Shown here: positions 23,085 to 34,983 of the stretch, piece by piece
Numbering within the stretch: position 1 is the first letter of the stretch
How the letters are laid out: the number at the start of each line of letters is the position of its first letter
Source of the DNA: Hsuehochloa calcarea
Taxonomy: Eukaryota; Streptophyta; Magnoliopsida; Poales; Poaceae
DNA length: 64,000 nucleotides
Direction of reading: 5' to 3'
Assembly: GCA_036346395.1 (NCBI GenBank)
Contig: CM070599.1
Coordinates: 35,331,232 to 35,395,231, forward strand
The notes under the pieces: model-generated
What the model was told of the DNA's origin: nothing
Seen by the model: the letters and a program-made list of their open reading frames with translations, nothing else
The model's database searches: none
Made by a program: the position numbers and the translations under genes

Positions 23085-25402
23085 CGTAGTGTATTTCTTG
23101 AAACTGTGCCCAGACTCCCTACAAATGAAACACTTCTTACAACGTCCGGCTTCTACTTCGTCCATGTCGTTCCTAACGGGTCGTACCTGTCACCGGCCAA
23201 CCTTTCCCTTCTACCTATCAATGTCCGCAGCCCAGATAAGTTGATCCCAAATTGGATGACTAGAGAAATGGCTAACCACGGCGTAACCATACATCTCTGC
23301 ACTCCAGATTTGCATTACCTCCTCCTTGTTGAAATAGTTAGAGAGGTACTTGTCGGGATGTTGCTCCACCGTCGAACATGCAGTCATGACATGGGAGAAG
23401 GACCTATGCACATTATCTCGAAACGAAGTTTCCTTGTGCCCATATTGACTGCCCAGTGCATCTCACCCTTCTTGCTCTTCTCCTCAATGTACTTGGTGAT
23501 CATGGCAGAGTAGAGTATTATATCATTTGTCATGGTGAGTGACGCGTTATTGCTTCGGTCAACAAATTAATTTGTGGTACCATGAGAAATTGCCTCCACA
23601 ATATCAACCAAAGAGAGGCACCTTGCGTCGCGCATGATCTAGTTGTACACCTCAACTAGATTGGTTGTTATGATACAATATCGAGAACCACCCCTGTCAT
23701 GTAGCAGCGACCACTTCTCCTTAGGCTCGTGCTCAATCTTGTCCAAGAAGTATTCCACCTGTGGCGTCATCTTCCTCGTCACATTGGGACCATCTGTGGG
23801 TAGCTGTGACAATGCTTCGAGTGTCTGGTCAGCGCTTGGGGTGTCCTTTTCGCTCCCCCTTCTATGTGTCTGGGTCCGCTCATCCAGAATCTTCTAGAGT
23901 GTTTCAAATTTGCGCTGTTGGTTCTGGTTGCACAGCCGCTTGAATATTTTAATCAAGTTCTTCTTGCGGAACTGCTTGTAGAAGTTTGCATCCAAGTACC
24001 TCATGCACCACCTGCTCTGCATATCCACTCATGGAAGTGGTTCATTCTCTCCTTATTGTAGCTGAGTTATTGCACTTAGTAGGTATGATGTCGATCATGT
24101 ATGATGCTTATGTTTGGACGGCATTGTTAAATATAAATCATCAAATTTTTAAGAACCACAACCGGTTGTCCATGTTCTTACTTTCAACTAAAACAAATGT
24201 CATGGGAAGAACTTGATTGTTCATGTCCGCCGCTATTATAGTCAGTATCTGTCCCTTACACTTTCCAGTCAGGAATGTACCATCCACGCACAAGATTAGA
24301 CGGTAGTGCCGAAATGCATTGATGCATAGACCAAAGGTGAAGAATGCTCGCTGCAGTACCCTCCTATTAGCTCACTTCGAATGTGTGGAATCTTAAAAGT
24401 CGACATGAGTACAAGAATTCATGTCTTGTATGACTCGGAGTAGTCCGGGGAGGTTGTGGCAGGAGTCCTCGAATGCACCGAGCCTTAATTCCAATGCATT
24501 CTATTTTTCCCTCCACGTCTTGGCATAGCTGACTGACTATGTACTAGAACCTTGCCTCAATCGCCCGAATGATAGATCGTGGCTCAAAATTTAGATTATC
24601 CTTGATCTCACCGCATATGAGGTTGACGATGAAGCCTGATGACAGGTTCATGTGGGACTGCACTGACATAGCGACGACACATGTGTGAGGGACCACTATA
24701 GAGCATTTTCAGTATGTGTCCCTCTTATGTTGAAATATGTGCACTCGCCAAGGGCATCCCTCTATGTTGCACTTTACGTCGTAGCATCGTGGGTTAGACT
24801 TGACGACTGTGAATCTACACCGCACCGATAAAGCCTAGAATTTGACCACCTCCTGCACTTCCTCCTTGTATTTGAACATAGCTCCTTACCTGACCACGCT
24901 CTGGTCGTACTCCCACGGCACATGGGAGCCTTCGTTAACGACAAGGTTGTCGAACTAGTATGTGTTCCACTCGGATAGAACCGTCTGCTGGTCCACATCA
25001 TCCTCATCGTCGGATCCTTCATCTTCTGACAATACCATGTAGTCCCGATCTTCGAGATCCATCCTTTACAGTAGGAATTCCAACTTCTCACCCTTGTCAG
25101 CAAGCCCACTAGCTTGACTGACTGAATAAGCTACTTCGCATGGTCTTCATCGACATCATCAACAACTCTAGGAGCTTCGACCATTGTGTGTGTCGTGCTG
25201 TGGTTGAAATCCCTGTCTTCTTCTTCGACATCATCGTCTTCTTCTTTTTCAGCCGCGGATGCAGGAGTGAGCTTGGCATATGCCTGGTCAGAAGGACCAA
25301 ATCCCACCCTTCATCCTCGATATGCGTACATATGACTATCATGACCTTGCTCCCTTGAGCTGAACTAACTCCCAATATGTGCTCTGTGTTGGTCGGGGGC
25401 AA
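23085..25402 (-). pseudogene. Degenerate MULE (mudrA-like) transposase
   Basis: Reading down the minus strand in changing frames: an acidic N-terminal stretch (about 25250-25000), a MuDR-type zinc-binding segment with CNIEGCPWRVHIF (24735-24787), the DDE core start VDGTFLTGKCKGQIL with the first catalytic Asp (about 24250-24287) followed by NNQVLPMTFVLVESK, a SWIM-like segment PCSHVMTA (near 23385), and a C-terminal knuckle CFICRESGHSFKKY whose last cysteine is replaced (23089-23145). This is the domain order of Mutator-like transposases. Many stops and frameshifts show that it is dead. I could not find its terminal inverted repeats. Confidence 0.8.
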
Positions 25403-26150
25403 GGCAACTCAATCTTAGATCATACACAACATGATCCAAATTTAATGTGTGAAACAATCACCGCATCACAGCGCACATGAGACGATGCTCTGGTCTTGGT
25501 AGGGGCATGGTTGCCGATTGAAAATAACGTAAATTATTCCCATAGGGACCCTCAAGAATAGTCCCATGATCGTAGTAAATTTTAAAATTAGTAACGTCCG
25601 ACATATTTAACACACTGCACTGTAAACAAGATTTTCATGATTAACCACATATCTAAAACTAGACTATCCACCGAAAAAGATTATGTACATCATACTACAC
25701 TACGTAATCGTACATCCAAAACAATGTAACCCATTCGGTTAAAAAAATTACTTGAAAGATGTGCGACCGGATGGACAGTGCTTCGCTTCTCCTCCCCTCT
25801 CCTCTCATTCTCTCCCTCCTCCCCTCTTTCTTTTTTTCTAAATAAAAGTGAATTTTCTCTGAATTTTAGAATTTCGATGGTTTTTTATATGGAAGATTGT
25901 ATCGCCATTTGGAATGGCGACAAGAACTTGCGGGATCCCTATCGTCATTTGAAATCATGATTTTTTAAATTTTAAAATTAAAAAAAAATTAAAGATCTCT
26001 GTCATCAGTTGAATTTACAACAGAGAACTCTGGATACTGTTAAGCCCCTGTTGCTAGTTGAAATGATGTCGTCATTTCAATTGACGATAGACGCCTAGTT
26101 TTGTATGTTTATTTTGACTATTTATTTTTATAATTCTCTTTTAAATTAAT
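25403..26150. other. Unassigned AT-rich DNA
   Basis: No gene. 25890-26095 has several short words related to catttgaaat / tgacga that read as inverted copies and may be the decayed terminal region of the neighbouring MULE. Confidence 0.3.
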
Positions 26151-26528
26151 ATTATTTTTTCAAAAAACTAACACTGAAGAGGTGAAAAAAGGAAACCAAC
26201 CAAACAGCATCGTTTTTACATCGCGGCGGAACCGTCCAAACCCACACGTACGTGTCCGGAACCCAGATTACTATGCGTGCAGGTGCAGACTGCAGAGTAA
26301 AGGGTAGAGGAAGGATGCATACAACTATATCCGTCCAACAACCACAAAGTTGGAACCTTTCCGGGCCCATGTCACGCATTTCATCAGAAATTCATCAAAA
26401 GGCAACGAAAGGATAAACACACGGCTCCAAGAACAATGGGGTGAAGGGTGGACGGAGCACAGTGCGTGCGCAGAAGAATCAACTCATCGTTTCAACTCTT
26501 CAACCCGCGCGCGCAGGTGAATACTTAC

Positions 26529-26618
26529 TTCGCTCATGAGAAAGACGGCATGAGAGTAAAACCACTCCTCACGGCCCACAGGAAGGAGAATATCGGATCC
26601 TCGCCTACATGGTTCCAT
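26529..26618 (-). pseudogene. Possible orphan first exon
   Basis: The minus-strand ATG at 26618 opens 30 codons (MEPCRRGSDILLPVGREEWF and ten more) ending exactly at GAA|GTAAGTATT, a strong splice donor. A TATAAAA box lies about 180 bp upstream, and the intervening leader is pyrimidine-rich, as in many grass 5' UTRs. A candidate acceptor (ctctgcag) occurs further down at about 26290, opening a short frame to a stop at 26152. I recognise no family. It may be the 5' end of a gene truncated by the MULE region, or a chance arrangement. Confidence 0.28.
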
Positions 26619-26794
26619 CGCCGTTGCACAAAAAAACGAGAGAAGGGTTTGCAGAATTGCGCACCAGAATCCAAGGATCAGACGGGGGCGAGCCGAGGCG
26701 CACGGGAATGGAAGGCGCGGGTCGGTCGGACCGAGAGAAGAAGAGACAGTGGTGGCCTTTGCAGTTTTTGCCCTTGCGGCTTGCGGTGTCGTGC

Positions 26795-26801
26795 TTTTAT
26801 A
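26795..26801 (-). promoter_or_regulatory. TATA box of the putative exon
   Basis: Minus-strand TATAAAA in a GC-rich context, correctly oriented for the exon starting at 26618. Confidence 0.3.
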
Positions 26802-28989
26802 GACGACGAAGAGGCGCCGCCAGGCCTGAGGAGAGGAACTGCACGAGCGGACGGACGCAGCAACGGACGCGAGCGCAATATAGCTGCCCTCGCGCCGGGC
26901 CACCTGCCCACGTAATCAGCTACACCCGTTTCTTCACCACCCGTCGTCACGTGCGCTCCTGCCCGCCACGTAGGAAGGCGAAGAGCTGTTTGTTGGTTTC
27001 TGCTCGTGCACACCTTCTCTCGACGGCGATGTATACGGCAGAGATACAGATGAATAAAAATATTAATTTTTTTTATACATTTTTGTTTATTGTGTTTCGT
27101 GGTATTTATATGATTGAATTGATCTACGAGTTAGCAACATAACGACTACCGTTATTTTAACACGTTATCAGTATAATTGCTCTTTATCAGTTCAATCGGA
27201 TGTGTCGTTCTATATTGTTCGCAATTAGATCAATTCTTTTCAAGCTATAATCGTTTGATCTATATGCATGCGGTGATGAAAAATCATGGAATCGCGCATA
27301 CGTGGAACGCACAAGTAACATGCACGCATCATAAAAGCCATTCGGATCCAAGCATGTGCCAATCTTCATCGCGTCCAGGACAAGACTGCCACACCGTCAT
27401 CCTAGCACTGCTGCACACGCCGCCTCCAACAAAATCGGCGAGTGCGTGCAAACAAGATCCACCAATCCATTACAATCATGTTGATTTGTGTATATGGATA
27501 TAGCATTGTTCATAATCTTCATGAATAATGTCGAAAAAAGGGAAGAAGAAGAAAAAACAGCGTCTCGCATTGCCGTCGCCCAGTAGGTTTTGCCGCCCGC
27601 TCGATAACCAAGCCACGCCGCCTCATTGTCATTGCGCCAGCTCGCCATTGCCGCTGTCGCGTCCGTCCCCGACGCGCCCTGCATCGCGTTATCCCGACCT
27701 CTGTTGTGCATAGCGTGCCTTGCACGCGCTCCCTGTCGCGACAATGCGTCGCCGCTATCGCCACCATGAACTCAAGCCCGCTCCCATGCACTGACCAACT
27801 ATCGCGCTTGCATTGCCGGTGGCACTAAGGAAACCCTAGTGCCCCACCCCCTTTAACCCAAGCATAGCAGGCCGGATGGACCAAGAAGGCATGGGCTAAC
27901 CAGTAGTGGTTTGTTTTTGCAGAAAGACCCTCCTTTTTCAGAAAAATAAGGAGAAAGGTTTGCGGGAAAGAAAAACTTGTAGAAAACCCCCTGAAGTTTT
28001 GGGAAATTACAGATTTAAGATTTCCATCTATTCTTGCATATTAACTCTTTGGGAATCCGATTTTTGTGTCGGCTCAATACGATCTATGGTTATTTATTAA
28101 ATCTAGACCCTTGTCTTGTGGTTATTTACTTTAATATTATTCTTTTTTATGCAATAACCTTAAAATAATCTTGGAAACCTAATTTCTAAGGTATATGAGC
28201 TTCCATAAATTGTAAAACCTTAGACCTAGTACACCTTGGATGCATTATATTTTTATGGTTTATTTTTCCGTGGTATTGTGTGTTTTGGGGAATTAATTAA
28301 TGGGTTTAGTAATCCTGAAAATTGCTCCTAGACCTTCAAAAAAATACCAGAAAAACTCAAAAAAAATAATAGGAAAATTATGGGAAATGTATAAAATTAT
28401 CTATTGAATAGATAAAATTAATATTCACTATTTTGTACTCGTTTCAAGCATTTAAATTTTTTCCAACCATAAATATATAGAAAATTGCATAAATTATATA
28501 GTACACATTTGACATCACCAAGAGGATATTCATTTGTCCTAGATGACAGAAATGATAAGTTAAGCATGTTACTCCCAAATAGTATTTATAAAAAATCTCC
28601 AAACGAGTAACATGGTATTTATATGTAAGACTCTCATCGTGGTAGTCCAATTGATTTGATCACAATATACTTGCCAATATTTTTTTTGAAAAATGTATGA
28701 AAGATATTGGAGAAACAAAACTTCAACAGAAGCTGTCCTCAAGGGGAGCACATACTAAACTTTGATCATCATACTTGAGATTTTGAAAATCTTAGTCAAG
28801 CCTAGAAAGTGTTGAAACGATGATTATTGATTAAATTCACCTTCAAAGTTTTACCATTTAACAATTTAGATCTAGTTGGTCGACAATCCAAAGATCATAA
28901 AGATCATGCATAGATCTTGATGATCATTACTAAATCCTAAAGATATGCCGACTATCTGTCAAAGCTCTATAGTGCATAATCCCAGAATG

Positions 28990-29430
28990 GGTTTATATTA
29001 CTTTGTGCTGGTGCAGCCACCTCTTGGTGGTCTTCTAAGCGGACCTTGGTAGCTACCTCTACCAACCACTCAGAGATTATAGCATTATATGAAGCCTCAT
29101 TTAACGTGTTTGACTCAGACGTGTGGTTAACAACATCCAAAAGTATTGTTGTTAATACCGTTAATACCCCTTCAATTATCTATAAAGATAATGTTGTTTG
29201 TATTACACAAATGTAAACGGGTTATGTCAAGAGCAACATCACGAAGCACATTGCCCCTAAATTTTCTATCATCATGAAATCCAGAAGAATAGTGATGTAA
29301 AGATCCTGCAAACAAAGTGTTGTGAAAATTCAGTTGATTTATTCACTAAGTCTCTGCCTGCATCCAGTTTCCAAATATGCGTTCATAGCATTGGAATGAT
29401 ACGGTTTAAAGAGTTGCAGAATTCAGGGGG
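28990..29430 (+). pseudogene. Copia RNase H remnant
   Basis: In one frame with stops: SWWSSKRTLVATSTNHSEII, IYKDNVVCI, KHIAPKF, then QLIYSLSLCLHPVSKYAF and a LE*YGL stretch. These correspond to the SWKS..TLVATSSNHAEI, YEDN..C, KHI.PKFF and ADLFTKSLP blocks of a Copia RNase H / pol C-terminus. Several stops make it non-functional. Confidence 0.7.
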
Positions 29431-29698
29431 AGTAAATCCCTAAATCATAACCCTTATCAAATCTTGAGGATTTATACAAAATCTTGAAGATTGGACCCCG
29501 GAGATTAAAATGTTGTACTCTTTTCCTTGGTGAGTTTTCCTAAAGCTTTCTCACATGAAGATTTTTAGTGAGGCAACAAGTGTAATGCAACTTACGAATG
29601 TGATGTGCTCTTTTCTCCGTTCATTTTTTCCCAATAGGTTTTTGGAATGAGTTTTTAATGAGACATTTGCATATCGTTGTTTATTGCCCAAGGTGGAG

Positions 29699-30587
29699 CG
29701 TTACGAAACCTAGTTACAGGCAAACGACTAAACTGTCCCTGGAAGGCTTTCACCCCTATAAGCTATATATATGAGGACCTCATGTACATCAGAGATATAG
29801 ATTGACGAGGATTAAAACCTCTACTTATTATTTAATAGATAAATGACCATACATCTTCGTGGCCGTAACCCTTAAGGCTAACGACCTCACTGGTCATGAG
29901 GATTCCAGAGGTTACACAATATCTAACCTGGTCGGAGAAGGTTTCCAACCTTGTCTCTGACCAGTCAAAAGCTCACAAAGCCTTGAACTGATATCTGGAT
30001 CTAGCGCCAGATATATCCTCTACCGTGTGAAGAATGGAACATGTGCCAAATATTCTATACCACGCGACGATACGTAACTCTAAGACACAAGAATGTGGTT
30101 AAGTGACTCACTAACATATAACCGTACAGTGGTTGACACATTGTCAACTGACGCCTCTCTCCGACCAGACGCGCTGCTTCTCCAACAGGCGTCTTTCTCA
30201 GAGACAATTGTCAATGCTTCATCAACTATATAAGGAGGACTGCGAACCGAAGTGGAAGAGGCCGGAACAGTGAAGATAGATTGGAAAATACTTTCAAAAG
30301 AGCATTGTATTCTCAAGTTAGTCTTCAGTCTATGTTATATACACCCATTGTAATAGCCAGTTTATAGCAATAAAGAACAATATCATTACTTTTTAGGAGA
30401 TACATGTTATTTTTCTCTTTTCTTCATACATTCATAAGATCGGCGATTTAATCGTCGACATAGATGAATAAAGATACTGATTCTCCTCTGTACAGTTGTT
30501 TTTATTGTGTCTCTTGATGTTCATATGATTAGTCATATATGGATTGATCTACGAGTCCGCAACATGATAACTACTGTTATCAAAACA
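29699..30587 (+). repeat. 3' LTR of the Copia relic
   Basis: Follows a purine tract (aaggtggag, about 29690-29698). It starts cgttacgaaac, apparently a mutated TGTTACGAAAC, and ends caaaaca. A TATA-like ctatataagg lies at about 30224-30233. No duplicated target site was found because the outer end of the 5' LTR is lost. Confidence 0.5.
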
Positions 30588-32441
30588 AACTTGTTTTTGG
30601 CTTTGGCATCCATCCATCCAGCTGTAGCACATTAAATACTGTAATAACCCCTTTTTTTTTTTTTTCTTTCAGAGTGAATCCATATGCGTGTCAAACCTAA
30701 ATGAATCACTTGTGACGTGGCACTGAACGTTTGTGTGCAATGGTATGGGAAAGGGGTCAGAAGCTTAATAACGGAATTGTAGCAGCCTCGGCTCATGCTG
30801 TACGATCAAGTCCCCATCGGGTTGGATCTGTCGTGATAAGCTGTCGATCTCCGGAGACCAACTGAGACCCTTCGGGAATAGAATCCAATACAGGATCATC
30901 TGGACCCGGACAATTTTGTTCACATCAAAGATACCAAATGGCAGGATGTTAACTCAAAACGCGCCAAGCTGATGTCTAAAGCTAGCTCAAGGCTGTGCTG
31001 TAACGATGTTTACTGAAAGGAACTTGGTTCAGTACGCATTTTGCATTTCGGCCTATAAGCCTAAGGCTGCCCTTTGCAGTGTCCAATCTGCCATGCCACA
31101 AGATTTGCCGGAGTTAATCTTTGTTGATAAAATCATAAAACTGAGTAAGTCCACTTCATCAGAAGGTTGATAGATTTTGAAGAAATCACTTGTCCCGTAG
31201 CACTATCGAAGGTTAAGGTTCATATCAGGCTAACCATCCCCCCACCCCCCGGTTATGCACGAAGACAATTTGGTTTTGGAAGTCTCACTTGTGAAGTCCA
31301 AATACACCAAACAATTTGTTTTCAAGTCTGGAAAGCGTAGCTATCCGGTATGCAAAGTCAGCCAATTACGGTATAGTTGTACTATTCTATGTTTGTAACC
31401 ACGCCTTATGGGTTCAGATCGTACTTACTGCAGTTTTGGAATGCGTCTGCATCCTCGGCATGACCTGATAGACTATTTCATTTCAATCCTGAAAATGGTA
31501 GTTAAACTGAACAAATAAACTCGGCATCTATGTTCCTGATTTTGACTCTGTTTTGAACGCGGGGTTCTCGCAGAAATTTCGTATGAGGCCCACGTAGTCA
31601 GAGAGCTGCTCTCCTTTTATGTGTTCCCAATGGGAGCATACACTACAAATGTATAGCCTCTTGTTTCCTATGGATATTAGCTTGACGATGTGTGCTGCGG
31701 CGCTGGTGCCGAGCAGCTTCATGGCTGGCGGATAGAGTTGGAGACCTTTGCATTGCCAGCAGCCTCTGCCAGTCGAGTACTGAATAAGTGCACTTCTGAC
31801 TCAGCACGATAAGCCCGCGTGCTTGTCTGGTCCCCTAATCGTACGAAATACTCAGCACGAGTCGCTCTTTCTCTCTTTTTTTAACAAAAAAAAAAGGGTA
31901 CAAGACCACTCGGATTGCAGCCGAAGAGCCAACGACAACCAAGACCGAAGCCTCAAAACAACACATGCGTTCTTCCAACTGATGCTAGGCGCTCATAGTG
32001 AGATTAGCCGGTCGATTGGGTGAGGTTGACGAAAGAGGACGAGAGTCTTTTAAGAAAATAAAGTTCTAGTGGAATTTGGTTTTCTAATCCTCCTGAAAAC
32101 GTGGGTGCATAGTATAGTTCGGATCGGTAACCATCCAAGCGGCCGCTAGGCAGTAGCTGGGTTCGAGTTGGACACAAGCATCCGCGTGGAGATGTGCGAC
32201 GTGACATTGAATTCTAGCGCATCAAGGATACGACATTCATGCCGTGACGAAATTGCATATTTGTCTAATATTAGGATATATAGGCCTCTCCAATCGCCAA
32301 TACCAATGGAGCCATCTTGCACGTGGCACACGGTCCATCGGTGACGTAGCTTTCAAAAGACTTTGGGCATAGGTTATGCAAGGTTCGTGACTGTGATTAA
32401 AACTCTATATTAGTATTATTTGATCTCGTATCGAAAAAGAT
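30588..32441. other. Unassigned intergenic DNA
   Basis: No gene or repeat recognised. There is a T-rich run at about 30651-30665 and a purine-rich tract at about 31875-31900. Sequence near the tRNA gene gives no clear A/T-rich start signal. Confidence 0.4.
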
Positions 32442-32514
32442 GGTCGCGTGGCCTAATGGATAAGGCGCTCGCCTCCGGAGCGGGAGATTGTGGGTTCGAA
32501 TCCCACCGTGATCG
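32442..32514 (+). tRNA. tRNA-Arg (anticodon CCG)
   Basis: A 73-nt cloverleaf can be drawn in full. The acceptor stem GGTCGCG pairs with CGTGATC (two G-U pairs), the D arm is GCC...GGC, and the anticodon stem is CTCGC/GCGGG with loop CTCCGGA. The anticodon CCG lies at 32475-32477, the variable region is AGATT, and the T arm is GTGGG-TTCGAAT-CCCAC with discriminator G. It decodes CGG. Internal A and B box sequences are intact, and there is no intron. It is likely functional. Confidence 0.95.
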
Positions 32515-32519
32515 TTTTT
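32515..32519 (+). terminator. Pol III terminator
   Basis: A run of five T residues immediately after the discriminator base of the tRNA. Confidence 0.85.
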
Positions 32520-33092
32520 GCGCTTTACACCTTAATCTTCCGTTTACGGATTGCAAACAAAACCGAATTGGAAGAATAATCATGCTGTTAATCTAATCAA
32601 CTCTCAGTTCTTCTCTTTTATTGGAGAGTTGGATACCAATTCACAGAACCCTAGCTAGCCAACTATATCCACCGCCATCGCACATCGCGATGCAAGCAAA
32701 CAACTATCGTGATCGCGCCATGGCCGCCCCTGCCTGACTGCCTCCCTCCTCGTCGCGCCAGGCCTCTTTGTCGGCGCGTCCACGATCGTGTCGTCGGGCC
32801 TCGTGTTTTGTGCCATGTTCGCCGTCTCCCTCCTCTCTGTGGCTTGCGTGGTGTCATCGGAGCTCGTCGACGGTGTCTTCGGCTTTGTGGAGGTTTGATC
32901 CGGTGATGCCGATCAAAGTTAACAGTGGCGCCAATCGGAAGCTGACGCTTTGGCAACGGAAGTACGTGGGTCAGGTGTGATATAGTTTGTTGTGCCTAAT
33001 TGATCATTTTACACCTTTAACTTGTTGCATCTTTAGGTGTCACTAGGGTTCTTGCATAAAACTCGGTTTGAAACCGCAGAATTTGCCTTGCA
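32520..33092. other. GC-rich segment, no gene recognised
   Basis: 32690-32900 is GC-rich and open in more than one frame. One plus-strand frame is hydrophobic, but no start, splice signal or family motif supports a gene. Confidence 0.3.
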
Positions 33093-34740
33093 TTTTTTTT
33101 TGAAATAACCAGTAGAGCTATCTTTTAATTTAATAAAGTTCATCAAACAACTTGTAGACGAGGGCCGAAACCCTAATGGACAATCTAAATACTAAAAACT
33201 AATTACACGGATATTGATTGCTCCAGACATCCCCTACTAGGGTCTAAGCTCTTCCTTCTTCCTTGATCCGGAGATCAGCTCCATGGGGAGGAGAATCTTC
33301 GGTTGAAGATTATGGCATTGTGCTTTTTTAGATACCCCAGGTGACTAAGATGGCCACCAAGGCCGTTGCCCTCTACGACAGATGGCTAGTGTGGAAAATT
33401 GTCCTCCATCGTTCCTCGATACCATAGCCGATTGACCAAAAGGATGGCCTAAGCAGCGCACAGCCTACCCAATCCACCATAGATCGCTATTCTCGATGAG
33501 AGTACATATACTCCACCCAAAGTTGTATGGTCGATTCTGGGGCTTGTCTGCATAGGGGGGTAAAGGGCTTGGTTTGGTCAACCCGCGCTTACAATCTGTC
33601 TAGAGGTTCAGAGTCTGTTTTGAATTGTTAGCCACGCAAACTGTTTGCATTTAAGTGGCGCCGAGGTTTTCCAGCTTAGACTTTGAAACTATGTCATCGT
33701 TGATCCTAGTAATTGCAAATCGTAAGTTGATTTTGCTTAATATTCGACCTTTGATTATTGCTTCCAGATGATATCATCAGAGGCTGAAGGATCCAGGGTG
33801 ATTTGTTGTACTCTTTCCCAGATTCCTAGGAATTGATGGATTAGACCATCTGATATTTCACCTTGTAGGTTTATGTCCTGCATCCAGCAGTTATCATGCT
33901 GCGCCACGTGGACAGTTCTGATTTTTCAGATGGAAAGGCGGTAGATCTCTGGCGCAATGTCTTGATGGGAAGACCCATTGAGCCAAGTTGAAGACCAGAA
34001 CTTTGCTTTGTTTCTATTGCCTAAAGTGATTGAGATGGCTGTCACAAAGAGGCGTCCTCGTCACAAGGTATGTCCATGTCGACCCAAGGTTTATTTTCGG
34101 CTTTCCATTCTTGCCAGAGCCAATGAAGTTTGAGGGCCCTTGCAAATCTAGAGAAATTTAGAATCCACAGACTGCCTAGATTTTTGGTTGACACACCATT
34201 TCCCAATTAACTTTGCATTTGCCACTAGTTAACATTTCCACCCCGCCCGAGGAACCTCCTCCTTAATCGCTCTAGGGCTGGTCGAAAGGTAGTAGGTCGA
34301 CATCGAGGAGAACACCGATTTTACCAAGATGGAGCGACCAACAGAGGAGAGCAACCTACACTGCCAGCCCATTAGCTTTCGCCCGACTTTGTCCAATAGA
34401 GGCTGAAAATCTACATTCTTGAGTTTTTTTCGATGTAGTGGGAGCCCTAGGTATTTGACATGGAAGTTAGAGTGCTTGGTTAGGAAATATACGAGAAGCG
34501 TGTCAAGGTCGATGTGATCACATCTTGTAGGCACCACCATACTTTTGTGTATGTTGGTCTCGAGACCCAAGGTGTTCCTGCATTCCCGAGGAATTACAGA
34601 GTGCTGATTGTCGATTGCACGTTTCTTACTACGGGGCGGATGAGTACAACGTGCAGTAGCATCTAAACTTGCTTCTTGCATAGTGTTTGGTAACTCGAGT
34701 GACGATTGACGAACAGATGACGTGAAACCATAAGACCACA
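33093..34740 (-). mobile_element. 5'-truncated LINE (non-LTR retrotransposon)
   Basis: The minus-strand frame at about 34620-34260 encodes the end of a plant LINE reverse transcriptase: NTLGLETNIHKSMV, VKYLGLPLHRKKLKNVDFQP, and GRKLMGWQCRLLSSVGRSIL. Further down, in broken frames, come NLGSLWILNFSRFARALKL and LHWLWQEWKAENKPWV, then the zf-RVT-like tail with a RIKEEGRA stretch. The 3' end is marked by a T9 run at 33093-33101, the complement of the poly(A) tail. The endonuclease and catalytic FADD part are missing, as expected for 5' truncation. Frameshifts and stops are common, so this is a dead copy. Confidence 0.82.
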
Positions 34741-34983
34741 ATGCGAGTAGTTGTTTCCTTGAGCCTCGAGTGATTTGGCATGTTTAAAAATAATTTGGCC
34801 GAAGAGTGTAGCAAAATTGGGTCAAATCTAGTTCGTAAACAAATGTTATTGTGGACGTGTACAACTGAATAACTTTTTTGTCATGCGCCACGCATGTCAT
34901 GGCATGACACGTGCACGACGGACCATCGTCGGGCTGTGTCGGCACATGCACAACACATAGCGCATGTGCTCAAGGTTGCCTTC

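Larger units (their letters stand above)
27028..30587 (+). mobile_element. Copia relic on the plus strand
   Basis: Two related sequences bound it. At 27028-27162 a fragment ends gatctacgag...gttattttaaca, and 30460-30587 ends with the homologous gatctacgag...gttatcaaaaca; I read these as the 3' ends of the two LTRs. After the first comes cgttatcag, a phrase that follows the LTR in some Copia families that prime with an internal tRNA-Met sequence. Between them lies a decayed Copia RNase H, then a purine tract and the 3' LTR. Most of gag and pol is missing; 27175-28980 has no recognisable coding sequence and includes an AT-rich block and a GC-rich block (27560-27800). Confidence 0.6.

Noticed and set aside
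26448..27142. Plus-strand ORFs of 155 and 177 codons
   Set aside because: No motif; the minus strand has better promoter and splice signals, and the composition is GC-biased.
27397..27791. ORFs of 90-115 codons on the minus strand
   Set aside because: GC-rich block inside a retrotransposon relic; no domain and no support from splice or start context.
32663..32980. Hydrophobic frame that could be a membrane protein fragment
   Set aside because: Short, no start or splice context, and rival open frames exist on both strands.
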